NCBI GenBank assembly: GCA_020636505.1
Contig: JACJXR010000005.1
Coordinates: 124,001 to 188,000 of the forward strand
Length of the DNA stretch: 64,000 nt
Reading direction: 5' to 3'
Source of the DNA: Chitinophagales bacterium
Lineage (GTDB): Bacteria; Bacteroidota; Bacteroidia; Chitinophagales; Chitinophagaceae
Part shown: positions 7,675 to 16,383 of the stretch, in pieces
How positions within the stretch are numbered: the stretch's first letter is position 1
Layout of the letters: every line of letters begins with the position of its first letter
The notes under the pieces: generated by a model
Databases searched by the model: none
Told to the model about the DNA's origin: nothing
The model's input: only the letters and a program-made list of their open reading frames with translations
Translations under genes and position numbers: made by a program

Positions 7675-8499
7675 ATGAAACGATTAGTAGTCATATTTAT
7701 TTCTATCCTATTACTTAGTTTTTCTCCTCAAAGTGACAAAACCTATTACGCGACTGGAGAACTTGAATCTGAAATAATATATGATGACAAACATCGCATT
7801 ATTAAGATATTGGAATACTTTAAAGATGGTAAGAAACGTAAAGAAGACCATTACACTGACGGTAAAATAAACGGAACAAGTATCTTCTACTTCCCTAATG
7901 GAGACATATCCGTTTATTATGTTTATAAAAATGGAACACCAAACGGAAGGGCATACTCAAATTACAGCAATGGGAAACTTGGCTATGAAAAGTATTATGC
8001 TAACGGTTATAAAACGGGCACATGGATATATTATAATGAAGATGGCAGTATCCGAAGCCGCGAAATACATCAACTGAATAAGACTAAATGGGATAGTCAA
8101 AATGATTTCAAAACAGTTGAACGATTTCTCGAAAACAAACCTGCTTTTACAGAACATTTTGAACATGGTAAAAAAACAGACATAAGTATAACGAACCAAC
8201 AACTATACAATAAGTGGCTTGAACTCAACAAATCTTCAGGGAAAAATTTATTTATGGCCAATTGTAGTATGTGTCATGCACTTAACTATGATATAGTTGG
8301 CCCTAAACTGGCTAATGTAACCAAATACAGAAATGAGAAATGGCTTTTGATGATGATAAAAAATGGTGACCAACTTGTACAATCAAATGATAGTATAGCC
8401 GTTTCATTATATAATAATTGGGATAGGTCCCCACATCCTGATTTTAAATCACTTACTGACGAAGACATTAGAATGATACTTGACTATCTTTCAATGTGA
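7675..8499 (+). CDS. MORN-like repeat protein fused to a cytochrome c domain
   Basis: 274 residues. Residues 1-18 are a signal peptide without lipobox Cys. Residues about 22-135 are YwqK/MORN-variant repeats (TGELESEIIY, DGKKRKEDHYTDGKINGT, FYFPNGD, YANGYKTGTWIYYNEDG). Residues about 175-274 are a small class I cytochrome c domain with heme motif CSMCH (C197, C200, H201), VGPKL and a C-terminal LTDEDIRMILDYL helix. The distal Met ligand is not certain. Export plus heme attachment implies a periplasmic or surface electron-transfer protein. The gene is much more AT-rich than serS and moxR and has terminators on both sides, so it looks like an independently gained unit. MORN-cytochrome pairing is unusual and its role is unknown. 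Confidence 0.8.
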   Translation: MKRLVVIFISILLLSFSPQSDKTYYATGELESEIIYDDKHRIIKILEYFKDGKKRKEDHYTDGKINGTSIFYFPNGDISVYYVYKNGTPNGRAYSNYSNGKLGYEKYYANGYKTGTWIYYNEDGSIRSREIHQLNKTKWDSQNDFKTVERFLENKPAFTEHFEHGKKTDISITNQQLYNKWLELNKSSGKNLFMANCSMCHALNYDIVGPKLANVTKYRNEKWLLMMIKNGDQLVQSNDSIAVSLYNNWDRSPHPDFKSLTDEDIRMILDYLSM

Positions 8500-8530
8500 C
8501 CATTGAATTGTAATAAGATACTATTAATAT

Positions 8531-8554
8531 GTCCTGCATAGCAGGACTTTTTTC
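8531..8554 (+). terminator. Terminator of the MORN/cytochrome gene
   Basis: Perfect 7-base stem GTCCTGC / GCAGGAC with ATA loop, then six Ts. Confidence 0.85.
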
Positions 8555-8555
8555 A

Positions 8556-8585
8556 TTGAGAGGTGTATTGTGTTGACTATATTTG
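8556..8585 (+). promoter_or_regulatory. Promoter of serS
   Basis: TTG at 8556-8558, 19 bases, TATATTTG at 8578-8585: full match to the Bacteroidota promoter. It directly follows the upstream terminator and leaves a leader of roughly 15 bases before the ATG at 8604. Confidence 0.75.
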
Positions 8586-8603
8586 CCCCAAACAAAAGAG
8601 ATA

Positions 8604-9869
8604 ATGCTTCCGATACAGTTATTTAGGCAGGAAAAAGAGCGCGTAACAGCAGGTTTGCAGAAGAAGAACTTCGGTGAACTTGAGCTGGTGGACAAGATAA
8701 TTGAGCTGGACGAACAACGCCGTCATGTACAGGCGGAGAACGACCAACTGTTGGCCGCCACCAATGCCGCATCCAAAGAGATAGGCAAGCTGATGGCCTC
8801 GGGAAACAAAGAGGAAGCGGAGAAAATAAAAGCCGAAGTAGGCCAAAACAAAGAAAAGACCAAAGATCTGGGTCACAAACTCAACGAACTGGAAAAGGAG
8901 CTGCACGATACTTTGGTAAAACTGCCCAACCTACCACACGAGACTGTGCCTTCGGGTAAAACACCTGAAGACAACGAAGTGGTTCGCGAAGGTGGCAGCA
9001 CACCAAGCCTTGATGCTCAAAAACTGCCTCACTGGGAGATAACGGATAAATACAACCTGATAGATTTTGAACTGGGCAACAAAGTGACCGGTAGCGGATT
9101 CCCTGTTTATGTAAACAAGGGGGCAAGACTGCAGCGCGCACTTATCAGCTACTTCCTGAATTACAATATCGACGCGGGATATACGGAGTACTACCCTCCA
9201 TATATGGTGAATGAAGAAAGTGCATACGGCACAGGTCAGCTACCTGATAAGGAAGGCCAGATGTACCAAACTCAAGACGGCACTTATCTGATACCTACCG
9301 CAGAAGTACCGCTTACCAATATCTACCGCGATGTCATCATCAACGAGCAGGATATGCCCGTTAAGATGACCGCATTCACGCCATGCTTCCGCAGAGAGGC
9401 GGGCTCATACGGTAAGGATGTACGCGGCCTGAACAGGGTACACCAATTTGACAAAGTGGAGATAGTACAAATAGTACAACCCGAAAAAAGCTACGAAGCA
9501 CTTGAAGAGATGGTGGCACACGTGGAAAATTTGGTTCAATCTCTTGGGCTGCAATACCGCATATTGCGCCTTTGTGGCGGTGATATGAGTTTTGCTTCGG
9601 CACTTACTTACGACTTTGAAGTATACTCTGCTGCACAAGAGCGTTGGTTGGAGGTAAGCTCCGTATCCAACTTTGAGCACTTCCAAAGCAACAGAATGAA
9701 AATACGCTATCGTCACGACGGCAAACCGCAGCCTGCCCATACATTGAATGGCAGTTCATTGGCATTGCCTCGTATCATGGCTTGTATATTGGAAAACTTC
9801 CAAACACCCGATGGCGTAAATGTGCCTGAGGCATTGCAACCATACTATGGTAGCAACATTATCAACTAA
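8604..9869 (+). CDS. serS: Seryl-tRNA synthetase
   Basis: 421 residues, full length. The start MLPIQLFRQEKERV matches the family start; the frame opens 7 codons earlier but that part overlaps the promoter region. Residues 1-105 are the long coiled-coil tRNA-binding arm. The class II catalytic core shows motif 2 (FRREAGSYGKDVRGLNRVHQF) and motif 3 (NGSSLALPRIMACILENF), with TAEVPLTN for serine recognition. It charges tRNA-Ser, and tRNA-Sec if present, in the cytoplasm. DUF4293 gene follows after 16 bases in the same direction and is likely co-transcribed. Confidence 0.97.
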   Translation: MLPIQLFRQEKERVTAGLQKKNFGELELVDKIIELDEQRRHVQAENDQLLAATNAASKEIGKLMASGNKEEAEKIKAEVGQNKEKTKDLGHKLNELEKELHDTLVKLPNLPHETVPSGKTPEDNEVVREGGSTPSLDAQKLPHWEITDKYNLIDFELGNKVTGSGFPVYVNKGARLQRALISYFLNYNIDAGYTEYYPPYMVNEESAYGTGQLPDKEGQMYQTQDGTYLIPTAEVPLTNIYRDVIINEQDMPVKMTAFTPCFRREAGSYGKDVRGLNRVHQFDKVEIVQIVQPEKSYEALEEMVAHVENLVQSLGLQYRILRLCGGDMSFASALTYDFEVYSAAQERWLEVSSVSNFEHFQSNRMKIRYRHDGKPQPAHTLNGSSLALPRIMACILENFQTPDGVNVPEALQPYYGSNIIN

Positions 9870-9885
9870 TTCATATTATCCGATT

Positions 9886-10323
9886 ATGATACAAAGAATA
9901 CAAAGCTTATGGTTGTTGGTGGCGGCACTGTTCAATGCGGGACTGTTTTACTTCAGCCTATACAAAGCAGATGTCATGAACGAAGGCGTGGCCTCTATGC
10001 ATGAAGTAACCGCAGGCGGTAACATCCTACTCTTTTTATTGGCCATCGTTATTGTGGCACTTCCTTTGGTGACGATATTCATGTTCAAGAACAGAAAGCA
10101 ACAATCCAATTTGGCCAAGTTGAGCATCGTGCTCAATATCGGTTTCATAGCTGCTGCCATCATGGTGGTTACCAACTTCAGCAACGGCACACCAACACCA
10201 ACGAACGGCTCTTACCGTTTGGGTATGGTATTGCCCATCGCATCACTTGTGATATTGTTGATGGCATACAACGCCATCCGAAAAGACATTAAGACCATCA
10301 AGTCTTTGGACAGATTAAGATAA
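9886..10323 (+). CDS. DUF4293 integral membrane protein
   Basis: 145 residues from ATG 9886 (MIQRIQSLWLLVAALFN), the start typical for this Bacteroidota family; the longer frame from 9820 would run into serS. Four hydrophobic segments (about 5-25, 44-65, 78-98, 113-132) with a cytoplasmic KNRKQQ loop suggest a four-helix inner-membrane protein. The family has no known function. It lies 16 bases after serS and ends at a strong bidirectional terminator. Confidence 0.82.
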   Translation: MIQRIQSLWLLVAALFNAGLFYFSLYKADVMNEGVASMHEVTAGGNILLFLLAIVIVALPLVTIFMFKNRKQQSNLAKLSIVLNIGFIAAAIMVVTNFSNGTPTPTNGSYRLGMVLPIASLVILLMAYNAIRKDIKTIKSLDRLR

Positions 10324-10340
10324 GTTGAACGCATTCAAAC

Positions 10341-10371
10341 AAAAGGGTCGGCACTTTGTGCCGACCCTTTT
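10341..10371. terminator. Bidirectional terminator between DUF4293 and the beta-barrel gene
   Basis: Perfect 14-base stem AAAAGGGTCGGCAC / GTGCCGACCCTTTT with a TTT loop, A run on one side and T run on the other; serves both convergent genes. Confidence 0.9.
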
Positions 10372-10391
10372 GTTTATGGAACAATATTGTT

Positions 10392-11258
10392 TTAGAATAA
10401 TCCGAATGCTACACCCACATTCACACCGATGGTGCTGAACGGTACGGAGTATGTCGGCATAGTATTGGACGTACCCGTCAATGTACCTTCAAATTCATAC
10501 TTGGTGGTCTTCTCCGCAGGAGTCAACTGATTGAGTACGCTCATGCCGTTTTGGGTAAGTGTCGTCACTTCAGACTCTTTGTAGTAAAGGTTCAACGACA
10601 AAAGGCTTATCTCTCCGAATACTGATATCTTCTTGGTAGGCGCTATTCTCACACCCATAGCACCGGCAAACCCGGGACTCATCCTTGTCTTGTACTTTTC
10701 ACCAATACCATAGGTTGTGCGTACTGTATTGGTAGTGGCTATGTTATAATCGTCTTGAATGATGGTTGCCTCCAGATCGATGGTTGCCTTTACCGGTATC
10801 ACCACACCACCTCTTGCATAAAAATTCAACTTGCCTCCCGATTGTATTACAGCCGATGGTATCAAAAGTACAGGCAGCTTGGATTGCTGGTTAATATCGT
10901 AAGTGATGGTGCTTAGCCCATCTGTTTGCGATAAAGAAGTTCCTGTTTTTTTAGTGGCGGCTCCTATGTCGGCCATCAGCTCCACACCCAAGTGCTTGGT
11001 CACCATTGCGCCGGCGGCAATTGTTGCATGTACACCGGCAGCAAACGATGCTTTCTTCACTTCAAATGTTTCGGAGTACTGGCCTCCTGTTGCAGGAATC
11101 ACAGCATTGGACTTACCGTTCAGCGGAAAGCCGTTCATATCATACAGTTGACCCCCTTGAGGCACTGCATACCCTAAACCTGCACGTACATATATTTTTT
11201 GCGCATCTGCTGTGGCAAATGCCGACAGGGTTACCAAAGTGATAATCAGTTTTTTCAT
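10392..11258 (-). CDS. Outer-membrane beta-barrel protein with signal peptide
   Basis: 288 residues. Signal peptide MKKLIITLVTLSAFATADAQ ends in the AQ cleavage context. The mature chain alternates hydrophobic and polar residues with Gly- and aromatic-rich turns (YVRAGLGYAVPQGG, KLNFYARGGVVIP, GFAGAMGVRIAPTKKISVFGEISLLSLNLYY) and ends in VNVGVAFGLF, a terminal-Phe strand as in OmpA-like small barrels. No OmpA peptidoglycan-binding domain. It lies 43 bases after the Xaa-Pro aminopeptidase gene on the same strand. Specific function unknown. Confidence 0.75.
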   Translation of the reverse strand: MKKLIITLVTLSAFATADAQKIYVRAGLGYAVPQGGQLYDMNGFPLNGKSNAVIPATGGQYSETFEVKKASFAAGVHATIAAGAMVTKHLGVELMADIGAATKKTGTSLSQTDGLSTITYDINQQSKLPVLLIPSAVIQSGGKLNFYARGGVVIPVKATIDLEATIIQDDYNIATTNTVRTTYGIGEKYKTRMSPGFAGAMGVRIAPTKKISVFGEISLLSLNLYYKESEVTTLTQNGMSVLNQLTPAEKTTKYEFEGTLTGTSNTMPTYSVPFSTIGVNVGVAFGLF

Positions 11259-11301
11259 GAAATTTATGTTTACCTGTTTTAGTATGGTTTTTATGGTTTG
11301 A

Positions 11302-12600
11302 TTATTTCTTTCCTTTTTTCATGCAGGCTTCTATCTCCTCCACTGTTATCGGTATGCCTTTGAACAAGTCCACATGGCCTGTTTTCGTAAGCCATATATC
11401 GTTCTCTATACGTATACCCATTTGTTCTTCTTCTATATACAATCCCGGCTCTACAGTGAACACCATACCTGCCTTCACAGGTTCGGTACGTGTACCCAAG
11501 TCGTGCACATCAATGCCCATATGGTGAGATATGCCATGATACAGATACTTACGATATGCAGGGTTTGCAGGGTCTTGGTTTTTGATATCCGCTTTAGATA
11601 TCAAACCAAGTTTCAAGCACTGCTTCTCCGTTTCTTTATTCACCTTGTCCGTATAATCCACTACGGATATACCCGGCTTCAATATGGACTTTGCGTAGTT
11701 GTGTAAATGCAACACAGCATTGTATACTTCCTTCTGACGCTTGGAGAATTTTCCGTTCACAGGTATGGTACGCGTAAGGTCTGATGCATAGTTTCCATAT
11801 TCAGCACCAAAGTCCATCAACAACAAATCGCCGTCTTTACACTCAAGGCTGTTGTCCACATAGTGCAACACACGTGCGCTGTCGCCCGATGCTATGATGC
11901 AATCGTAAGCGTGTTTCGTTGCTCTGTTTCTTAAAAACTCATGTGTTATTTCCGCCTCCACTTCATATTCCATCACACCAGGCCTCACAAACTGCATTAC
12001 ACGAAGAAAAGCCTTATGCGTAATGTCTACCGCCTTTTGAATAACCGCAACTTCTTCTTTGGTTTTAATCCCACGCAATTCTTTCATGATACGTGCCGCA
12101 CGCTCGTAGCTGTGCAAGGGGTAGCGTTTCATGAAGTCGTGTACGAACAACAGGTCTGTACGCAAAAGCGAAGTATCCAGTCTGTCATTCTCATTACTGT
12201 TCAAGTACACGGTATCCGCATGGTGCATCATCACTTGCAGCACCGCATCTATACTGTCCACATATTGCACATTGGCAATGCCCGATATGGCTGTGGCTTC
12301 TTCTTTGCGCAACTTGTGCCCTTCCCACTTTTCCATATGCTCGTTGGGGCGAATGACCACCAACACTTCTTTGGCAGATCTGTCCGGATTGTCGGGGTAC
12401 AATATCACCATCGTCTTTTCTTGCACCACTCCTGACAACCATACCACATCCGAGTTGGGTTGGTATGTATATAAGGCGTCTCCGTTCGTGCTCAACTGCG
12501 GATTGCCGGGGAATATGGCAACCGAGTTGGGCTTCATCATTTTTGTAAAACGTTTTCTGTTCTGTGTAAACAGCTTCGAATCTATCGGTAAATATTTCAT
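11302..12600 (-). CDS. pepP: Xaa-Pro aminopeptidase (M24B)
   Basis: 432 residues from ATG 12600 (MKYLPIDSKLFTQNR); a start 7 codons earlier is possible. N-terminal creatinase-like domain (about 1-165), then the pita-bread M24 domain with the five metal ligands: DFGAEYGNYASDLTR (two Asp), GISHHMGIDVHD (His), TVEPGLYI (Glu) and GIRIENDIW (Glu). It removes N-terminal residues that precede proline, using two Mn/Zn ions in the cytoplasm. Followed on the same strand by the beta-barrel gene. Confidence 0.93.
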   Translation of the reverse strand: MKYLPIDSKLFTQNRKRFTKMMKPNSVAIFPGNPQLSTNGDALYTYQPNSDVVWLSGVVQEKTMVILYPDNPDRSAKEVLVVIRPNEHMEKWEGHKLRKEEATAISGIANVQYVDSIDAVLQVMMHHADTVYLNSNENDRLDTSLLRTDLLFVHDFMKRYPLHSYERAARIMKELRGIKTKEEVAVIQKAVDITHKAFLRVMQFVRPGVMEYEVEAEITHEFLRNRATKHAYDCIIASGDSARVLHYVDNSLECKDGDLLLMDFGAEYGNYASDLTRTIPVNGKFSKRQKEVYNAVLHLHNYAKSILKPGISVVDYTDKVNKETEKQCLKLGLISKADIKNQDPANPAYRKYLYHGISHHMGIDVHDLGTRTEPVKAGMVFTVEPGLYIEEEQMGIRIENDIWLTKTGHVDLFKGIPITVEEIEACMKKGKK

Positions 12601-12815
12601 CTTTCTATGCGTGTTGTTCAAACAAGATGGTGAAGTTAAGGATTATACAAACAAAACAAGGGTTAAGAAAAGGTTGAATTTATACAAAAAAGAAACGAGA
12701 AAATCAACGTGAAAAACACCCCTACCGCGAACCGAATGAAGGTGATACCTTTATTGTTCCTTCACTCATGAGATAACCATAATCACCTATTTTTTTACTT
12801 ATTAAATCTAACAAC

Positions 12816-13175
12816 ATGCCAAATGGAGCAGAAGTGCCCGTAGCAACCGCCAACGGTTACATCAGTGATTATCTTACCGACTATTACGCCACAGGGAAAG
12901 CCCCTACAAAATCTATGATCATGGACGCAGACCTACTGCGCGGCTATCTGAACAACAACACCAACATCGAGAATGTAAAATTCATGCTTGGAGTACGCAC
13001 CATCAGCGTTGGTGGTGTCGACGAAGAAGTGTTTACACTAATTGTAGCCGGCTACGATTCAAGCGGAAACTATGTATTGTCATCTACAAGCCCGGATATG
13101 ATATTAGATCAACTTGCTCCTTGCCCAGACGAGTGTCCTACAGTGGGTAATGCTGCGAATGATTATATAAGCTAA
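12816..13175 (+). CDS. Small conserved protein with C-terminal CPxxCP motif, head of a kinase/regulator cassette
   Basis: 119 residues, no signal peptide, no membrane helix. An N-terminal helical part (ATANGYISDYLTDYYATG, DADLLRGYLNN) precedes a predicted beta-rich part (VKFMLGVRTISV, EVFTLIVAGYDSSGNYVL), and the protein ends in LAPCPDECP and a short polar tail. From memory this fits a family of about 100-150-residue hypothetical proteins of Chitinophagia and Flavobacteriia that end in a CPxxC-like motif; no function is published to my knowledge. The stop codon directly touches the ATG of the seven-helix membrane protein, followed by a histidine kinase and response regulator, so a part in sensing is inferred. 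Confidence 0.75.
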   Translation: MPNGAEVPVATANGYISDYLTDYYATGKAPTKSMIMDADLLRGYLNNNTNIENVKFMLGVRTISVGGVDEEVFTLIVAGYDSSGNYVLSSTSPDMILDQLAPCPDECPTVGNAANDYIS

Positions 13176-13817
13176 ATGTGGCTTAAACTAATTATCGTAT
13201 ACTATATAGTTCTGGTACTTTCCATTTTAACAGGTCTTTTAAAGATAAAAGACCTAGATGGTCCTGCCAGAACTATACTATTGTTGCTAAGCATTACATT
13301 ACTAACAGAAATATCTGCATTACTGTATTCATCAAATACAGGCGAAGGAAACATATTTATATACAATTCATTCATACCGGTTCAGTATAGTCTATTATTG
13401 CTATATTATCATAAAGCCATAAATGAAATAAAACGTTCAAATCTTGTATTATTAATAGCAGGCTTAAGTATTGTAGTTACCGTTGCGATATTGTATGCTG
13501 CTAAAGATAGTCGTAGTATAAACACATTGGGACTTGCAACAGAATCAGTAATTATAGTAGGTATTACATTGCATTATTTTTCAACTTTTTTAAACAGTTC
13601 TAAACCTATATCAGTTCCTTTCTGGATATCATGTATTATGCTATTTTTCTGGTCATTTACATTCTTTTATTGGATAGCCGGGTTAGCAATAAGACACAAT
13701 TTTACTGATAACACCATATGGCTACGTTATATGCATTGGGCAATTAACGTTCTTACATATGCGTCCTTCGGCATAGTCTTCCTATTTTACAAAAGATTAC
13801 AACCGGCCCGTGAGTGA
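13176..13817 (+). CDS. Seven-helix integral membrane protein of the signalling cassette
   Basis: 213 residues with seven clear hydrophobic segments (about 4-22, 31-50, 60-78, 90-108, 117-138, 147-168, 182-203) and a basic C-terminus, no soluble domain. Its ATG follows the stop of the small CPxxCP protein with no gap, and its end overlaps the kinase start by 8 bases, so translation is probably coupled. It is more AT-rich than the flanking kinase. No known transporter or receptor signature was recognised. By position it may be the membrane receptor or partner for the kinase, which has just one helix and no sensor domain of its own. Confidence 0.75.
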   Translation: MWLKLIIVYYIVLVLSILTGLLKIKDLDGPARTILLLLSITLLTEISALLYSSNTGEGNIFIYNSFIPVQYSLLLLYYHKAINEIKRSNLVLLIAGLSIVVTVAILYAAKDSRSINTLGLATESVIIVGITLHYFSTFLNSSKPISVPFWISCIMLFFWSFTFFYWIAGLAIRHNFTDNTIWLRYMHWAINVLTYASFGIVFLFYKRLQPARE

Positions 13818-14613
13818 AGCAACATCCATATTGGTATTGGTATTCGGCACATTGCTATTCACGCTTTTCGCCATCTTCACCATATTGTATATAGCCATAC
13901 AAAAGAAGAAGCAGTACCAACACAAAATAGAGAAGCAGGAAATGGAGTACCGTTTTAACAGTGAGCTGATGCAAAGCCGCTTAGAGGTGCAGGAAGAAAC
14001 CTTGAAGCAATTCTCCGAAGAGCTGCACGATAACATTGCTCAAGTATTGGGCATCATCAAAATGAACCTATACGAAGCGGAGCGCAACAGCGAACCGCAC
14101 ACCAAAGAAGTGCTGACCACCTCTTTGGACATGCTGGGCGACGCCATTACGGACGTTCGTACGATGAGCCATACCATGAACGGCGCCTTTGTTTTGCAAA
14201 AAGGTTTGACGGAAAGCATACAAAAAGACCTGTCGCATGTTCAGGCTGCAAGGCGAATTAATTGTACATTTACTTGTACAGGTGACGAATATTCATTGGG
14301 CAAGGACAAAGAACTCCTTACTTTTCGCATCATTCAGGAAGCGATAGCCAATGCGGTAAAACACGGACAACCGAATACACTGGTCTTGAACATTGCGTTC
14401 GAACCTCAGCACTTGGAGATAACCATTACAGACAACGGGCGCGGATTTGACGTGGAACAGAAGCAAGCTGAGATGTCCGGATTGGGATTGATGAACATGA
14501 AGGAACGTGTAAAACTGCTAAATGGCTCAGTGAACATATCATCATCCGTAAACAAGGGAACCGAGATACAACTTATAATACCATCATCCAATGCCGACAA
14601 ACAGAACCATTAA
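13810..14613 (+). CDS. Sensor histidine kinase, HisKA_3/NarX type
   Basis: 267 residues with GTG start overlapping the preceding gene by 8 bases; the next in-frame ATG would remove the membrane helix. One N-terminal helix (about 5-30), a coiled-coil linker (31-65), the HisKA_3 dimerisation/phosphoacceptor region with EELHDNIAQ (H73), and a GHKL ATPase domain with N box (EAIANAVKHG), G1 (DNGRGFD) and GLGLMNMKERV. There is no periplasmic sensor domain, so the signal must come through the membrane, probably from the seven-helix protein. It overlaps the response regulator by 23 bases, making them a cognate pair. Confidence 0.9.
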   Translation: MSEATSILVLVFGTLLFTLFAIFTILYIAIQKKKQYQHKIEKQEMEYRFNSELMQSRLEVQEETLKQFSEELHDNIAQVLGIIKMNLYEAERNSEPHTKEVLTTSLDMLGDAITDVRTMSHTMNGAFVLQKGLTESIQKDLSHVQAARRINCTFTCTGDEYSLGKDKELLTFRIIQEAIANAVKHGQPNTLVLNIAFEPQHLEITITDNGRGFDVEQKQAEMSGLGLMNMKERVKLLNGSVNISSSVNKGTEIQLIIPSSNADKQNH

Positions 14614-15244
14614 ACTGGTTATTGCCGACGACCATAGACTGTTCAGGGAAGGACTTGCACGCTTATTGGGCGGATACAAAGAGGTACGAACAGTATATGA
14701 GGCTACCAACGGACAGGAACTTATAGACTATTTGGCCAATGCATCGGAACTGCCCGATGTATGCTTGATGGATATAAACATGCCTGTACTATGCGGTTAT
14801 GACGCCACAAAGATCATCCGCGAAAAGTATCCGGAAATAAAAGTACTGGCACTGTCCATGTACGACGACGAGGGCAATGTGATAAAGATGCTACGCTCCG
14901 GAGCCAGAGGATACATACTGAAAGACATTGCACCGGAGAAGTTGGTTGAGGCCATACAAATCGTTCACACCAAAGGTTTTTATGAATCGGAACTCATTAC
15001 TCCGAATGTATTGCGCGACTCCAAGAAAACCAAAAACGAAGACTCCTCCTTTTCCGACAAAGAATTGGTGTTTCTGAAACACTGCTGTACAGACAGTACT
15101 TACAAAGAGATAGCACTAAAGATGGACGTATCGGAACGTACCGTGGACGGCTATCGCGACAGATTGTTTGAGAAATTGGGCGTGAAATCGCGTAGCGGCG
15201 TGGTGGTTGAGGCCATCCGCTTGGGATTGGTTAAGATATACTGA
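14591..15244 (+). CDS. Response regulator, NarL/FixJ family
   Basis: 217 residues. Receiver domain 5-125 with acidic pair DD at 13-14, phosphoacceptor D61 in LMDINMP, and YILKD for the conserved Lys. C-terminal LuxR-type helix-turn-helix (about 150-215: DSTYKEIALKMDVSERTVDGYRDRL, cut into KEIALKMDVSERTV as the core). It starts within the kinase gene. Its stop lies one base from the end of convergent ychF, with no terminator between. Target promoters unknown. Confidence 0.93.
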   Translation: MPTNRTIKLVIADDHRLFREGLARLLGGYKEVRTVYEATNGQELIDYLANASELPDVCLMDINMPVLCGYDATKIIREKYPEIKVLALSMYDDEGNVIKMLRSGARGYILKDIAPEKLVEAIQIVHTKGFYESELITPNVLRDSKKTKNEDSSFSDKELVFLKHCCTDSTYKEIALKMDVSERTVDGYRDRLFEKLGVKSRSGVVVEAIRLGLVKIY

Positions 15245-15245
15245 C

Positions 15246-16340
15246 CTACACGTTGAAGCGGAAGTGCATCACATCTCCATCGTTCACCACATACTCCTTA
15301 CCTTCTATACGCAGCTTTCCGTTCTCCTTACAAGCAGTCTCGCTACCGAAAGAAACATAGTCATTGTAAGCAATTGTCTCCGCCTTGATGAATCCCTTTT
15401 CAAAATCGGTGTGTATGACACCTGCGGCCTGTGGCGCTTTCCAACCTCTTTCGATGGTCCAAGCTCTTACTTCCTGCACACCTGCTGTGAAGTAGGTAAT
15501 TAGATTCAACAAGTTGTATGCAGCGCGGATAAGTCTGTTCAGGCCCGGCTCTGTAAGGCTGTATTCTTCCAAGAACAAGTCTTTGTCCTCTCCTTCCATC
15601 TCTGATATTTGCGCCTCGATGGTGTTGTTCATCACAATCACCTGCGCTCCTTCGTCCTTAACAGCAGCTTGTAATGCTTCGGAATATTTGTTACCTGTGT
15701 GCATACCCGCTTCATCTACATTGGCAACGAACAGTACCGGCTTTTCTGTCAACAAGAAGAGGTCAGCGATTGCTTCGTAGTCTTCGCCTTCCAGTTTCAG
15801 CCCTCTGATGTTCTTGCCCTCCATTAAGTGATTGTGGCATTGGGTCAATACATCGTATACGCGCTTTGCCTTAGGATCGTTCTTAGCTATTTTCTCGAAA
15901 CGCTGCATCTTCTTCTCTACGCTCTCAACGTCTTTCAGTTGCAGCTCCGTATCTATAATTTCTTTATCCGCCACCGGGTTTATCTCACCCTCTTCGCGAA
16001 GCACATTCTCATCTTCGAAGCAACGTATCACGTGCACTATCGCATCCACTTCGCGAATGTTGGCCAAAAACTTGTTGCCCAAACCTTCGCCCTTGCTGGC
16101 ACCTTTCACAAGGCCGGCAATGTCCACAAACTCTATAGTTGTAGGTACGGTTCTTTCAGGTATCACCAACTCGGCCAACTTGTCTAGACGCTCGTCAGGT
16201 ACATCCACCTTGCCTACGTTCGGCTCGATGGTACAGAAACGATAGTTGGACGCCTGCGCTTTGGCGCTGTTGCTCACCGCGTTGAACAATGTTGATTTAC
16301 CTACGTTGGGCAAGCCCACAATACCTACTTTCAATGCCAT
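15246..16340 (-). CDS. ychF: Obg-like GTPase/ATPase YchF
   Basis: 364 residues, full length. G1 loop GLPNVGKS at 8-15, DIAGLVKGASKGEGLGNKF for G3, a coiled-coil middle and a C-terminal TGS domain (FTAGVQEVRAWTIERG to MHFRFNV). The G4 site reads FVANVDE instead of NKxD, as in the ATP-preferring YchF/OLA1 family. It binds ribosomes and is linked to oxidative-stress responses. A TACCTTTG box 21 bases upstream (16368-16361) suggests its own promoter although plsC lies upstream on the same strand. Confidence 0.96.
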   Translation of the reverse strand: MALKVGIVGLPNVGKSTLFNAVSNSAKAQASNYRFCTIEPNVGKVDVPDERLDKLAELVIPERTVPTTIEFVDIAGLVKGASKGEGLGNKFLANIREVDAIVHVIRCFEDENVLREEGEINPVADKEIIDTELQLKDVESVEKKMQRFEKIAKNDPKAKRVYDVLTQCHNHLMEGKNIRGLKLEGEDYEAIADLFLLTEKPVLFVANVDEAGMHTGNKYSEALQAAVKDEGAQVIVMNNTIEAQISEMEGEDKDLFLEEYSLTEPGLNRLIRAAYNLLNLITYFTAGVQEVRAWTIERGWKAPQAAGVIHTDFEKGFIKAETIAYNDYVSFGSETACKENGKLRIEGKEYVVNDGDVMHFRFNV

Positions 16341-16360
16341 GCTTCAATAGAAAATTTGCG

Positions 16361-16368
16361 CAAAGGTA
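16361..16368 (-). promoter_or_regulatory. Candidate -7 box (TACCTTTG) of ychF
   Basis: Minus-strand TACCTTTG 20 bases before the ychF ATG, in the 43-base gap after plsC. No TTG at the -33 distance. Confidence 0.45.
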
Positions 16369-16383
16369 AGTTCTTCCGGCGAC

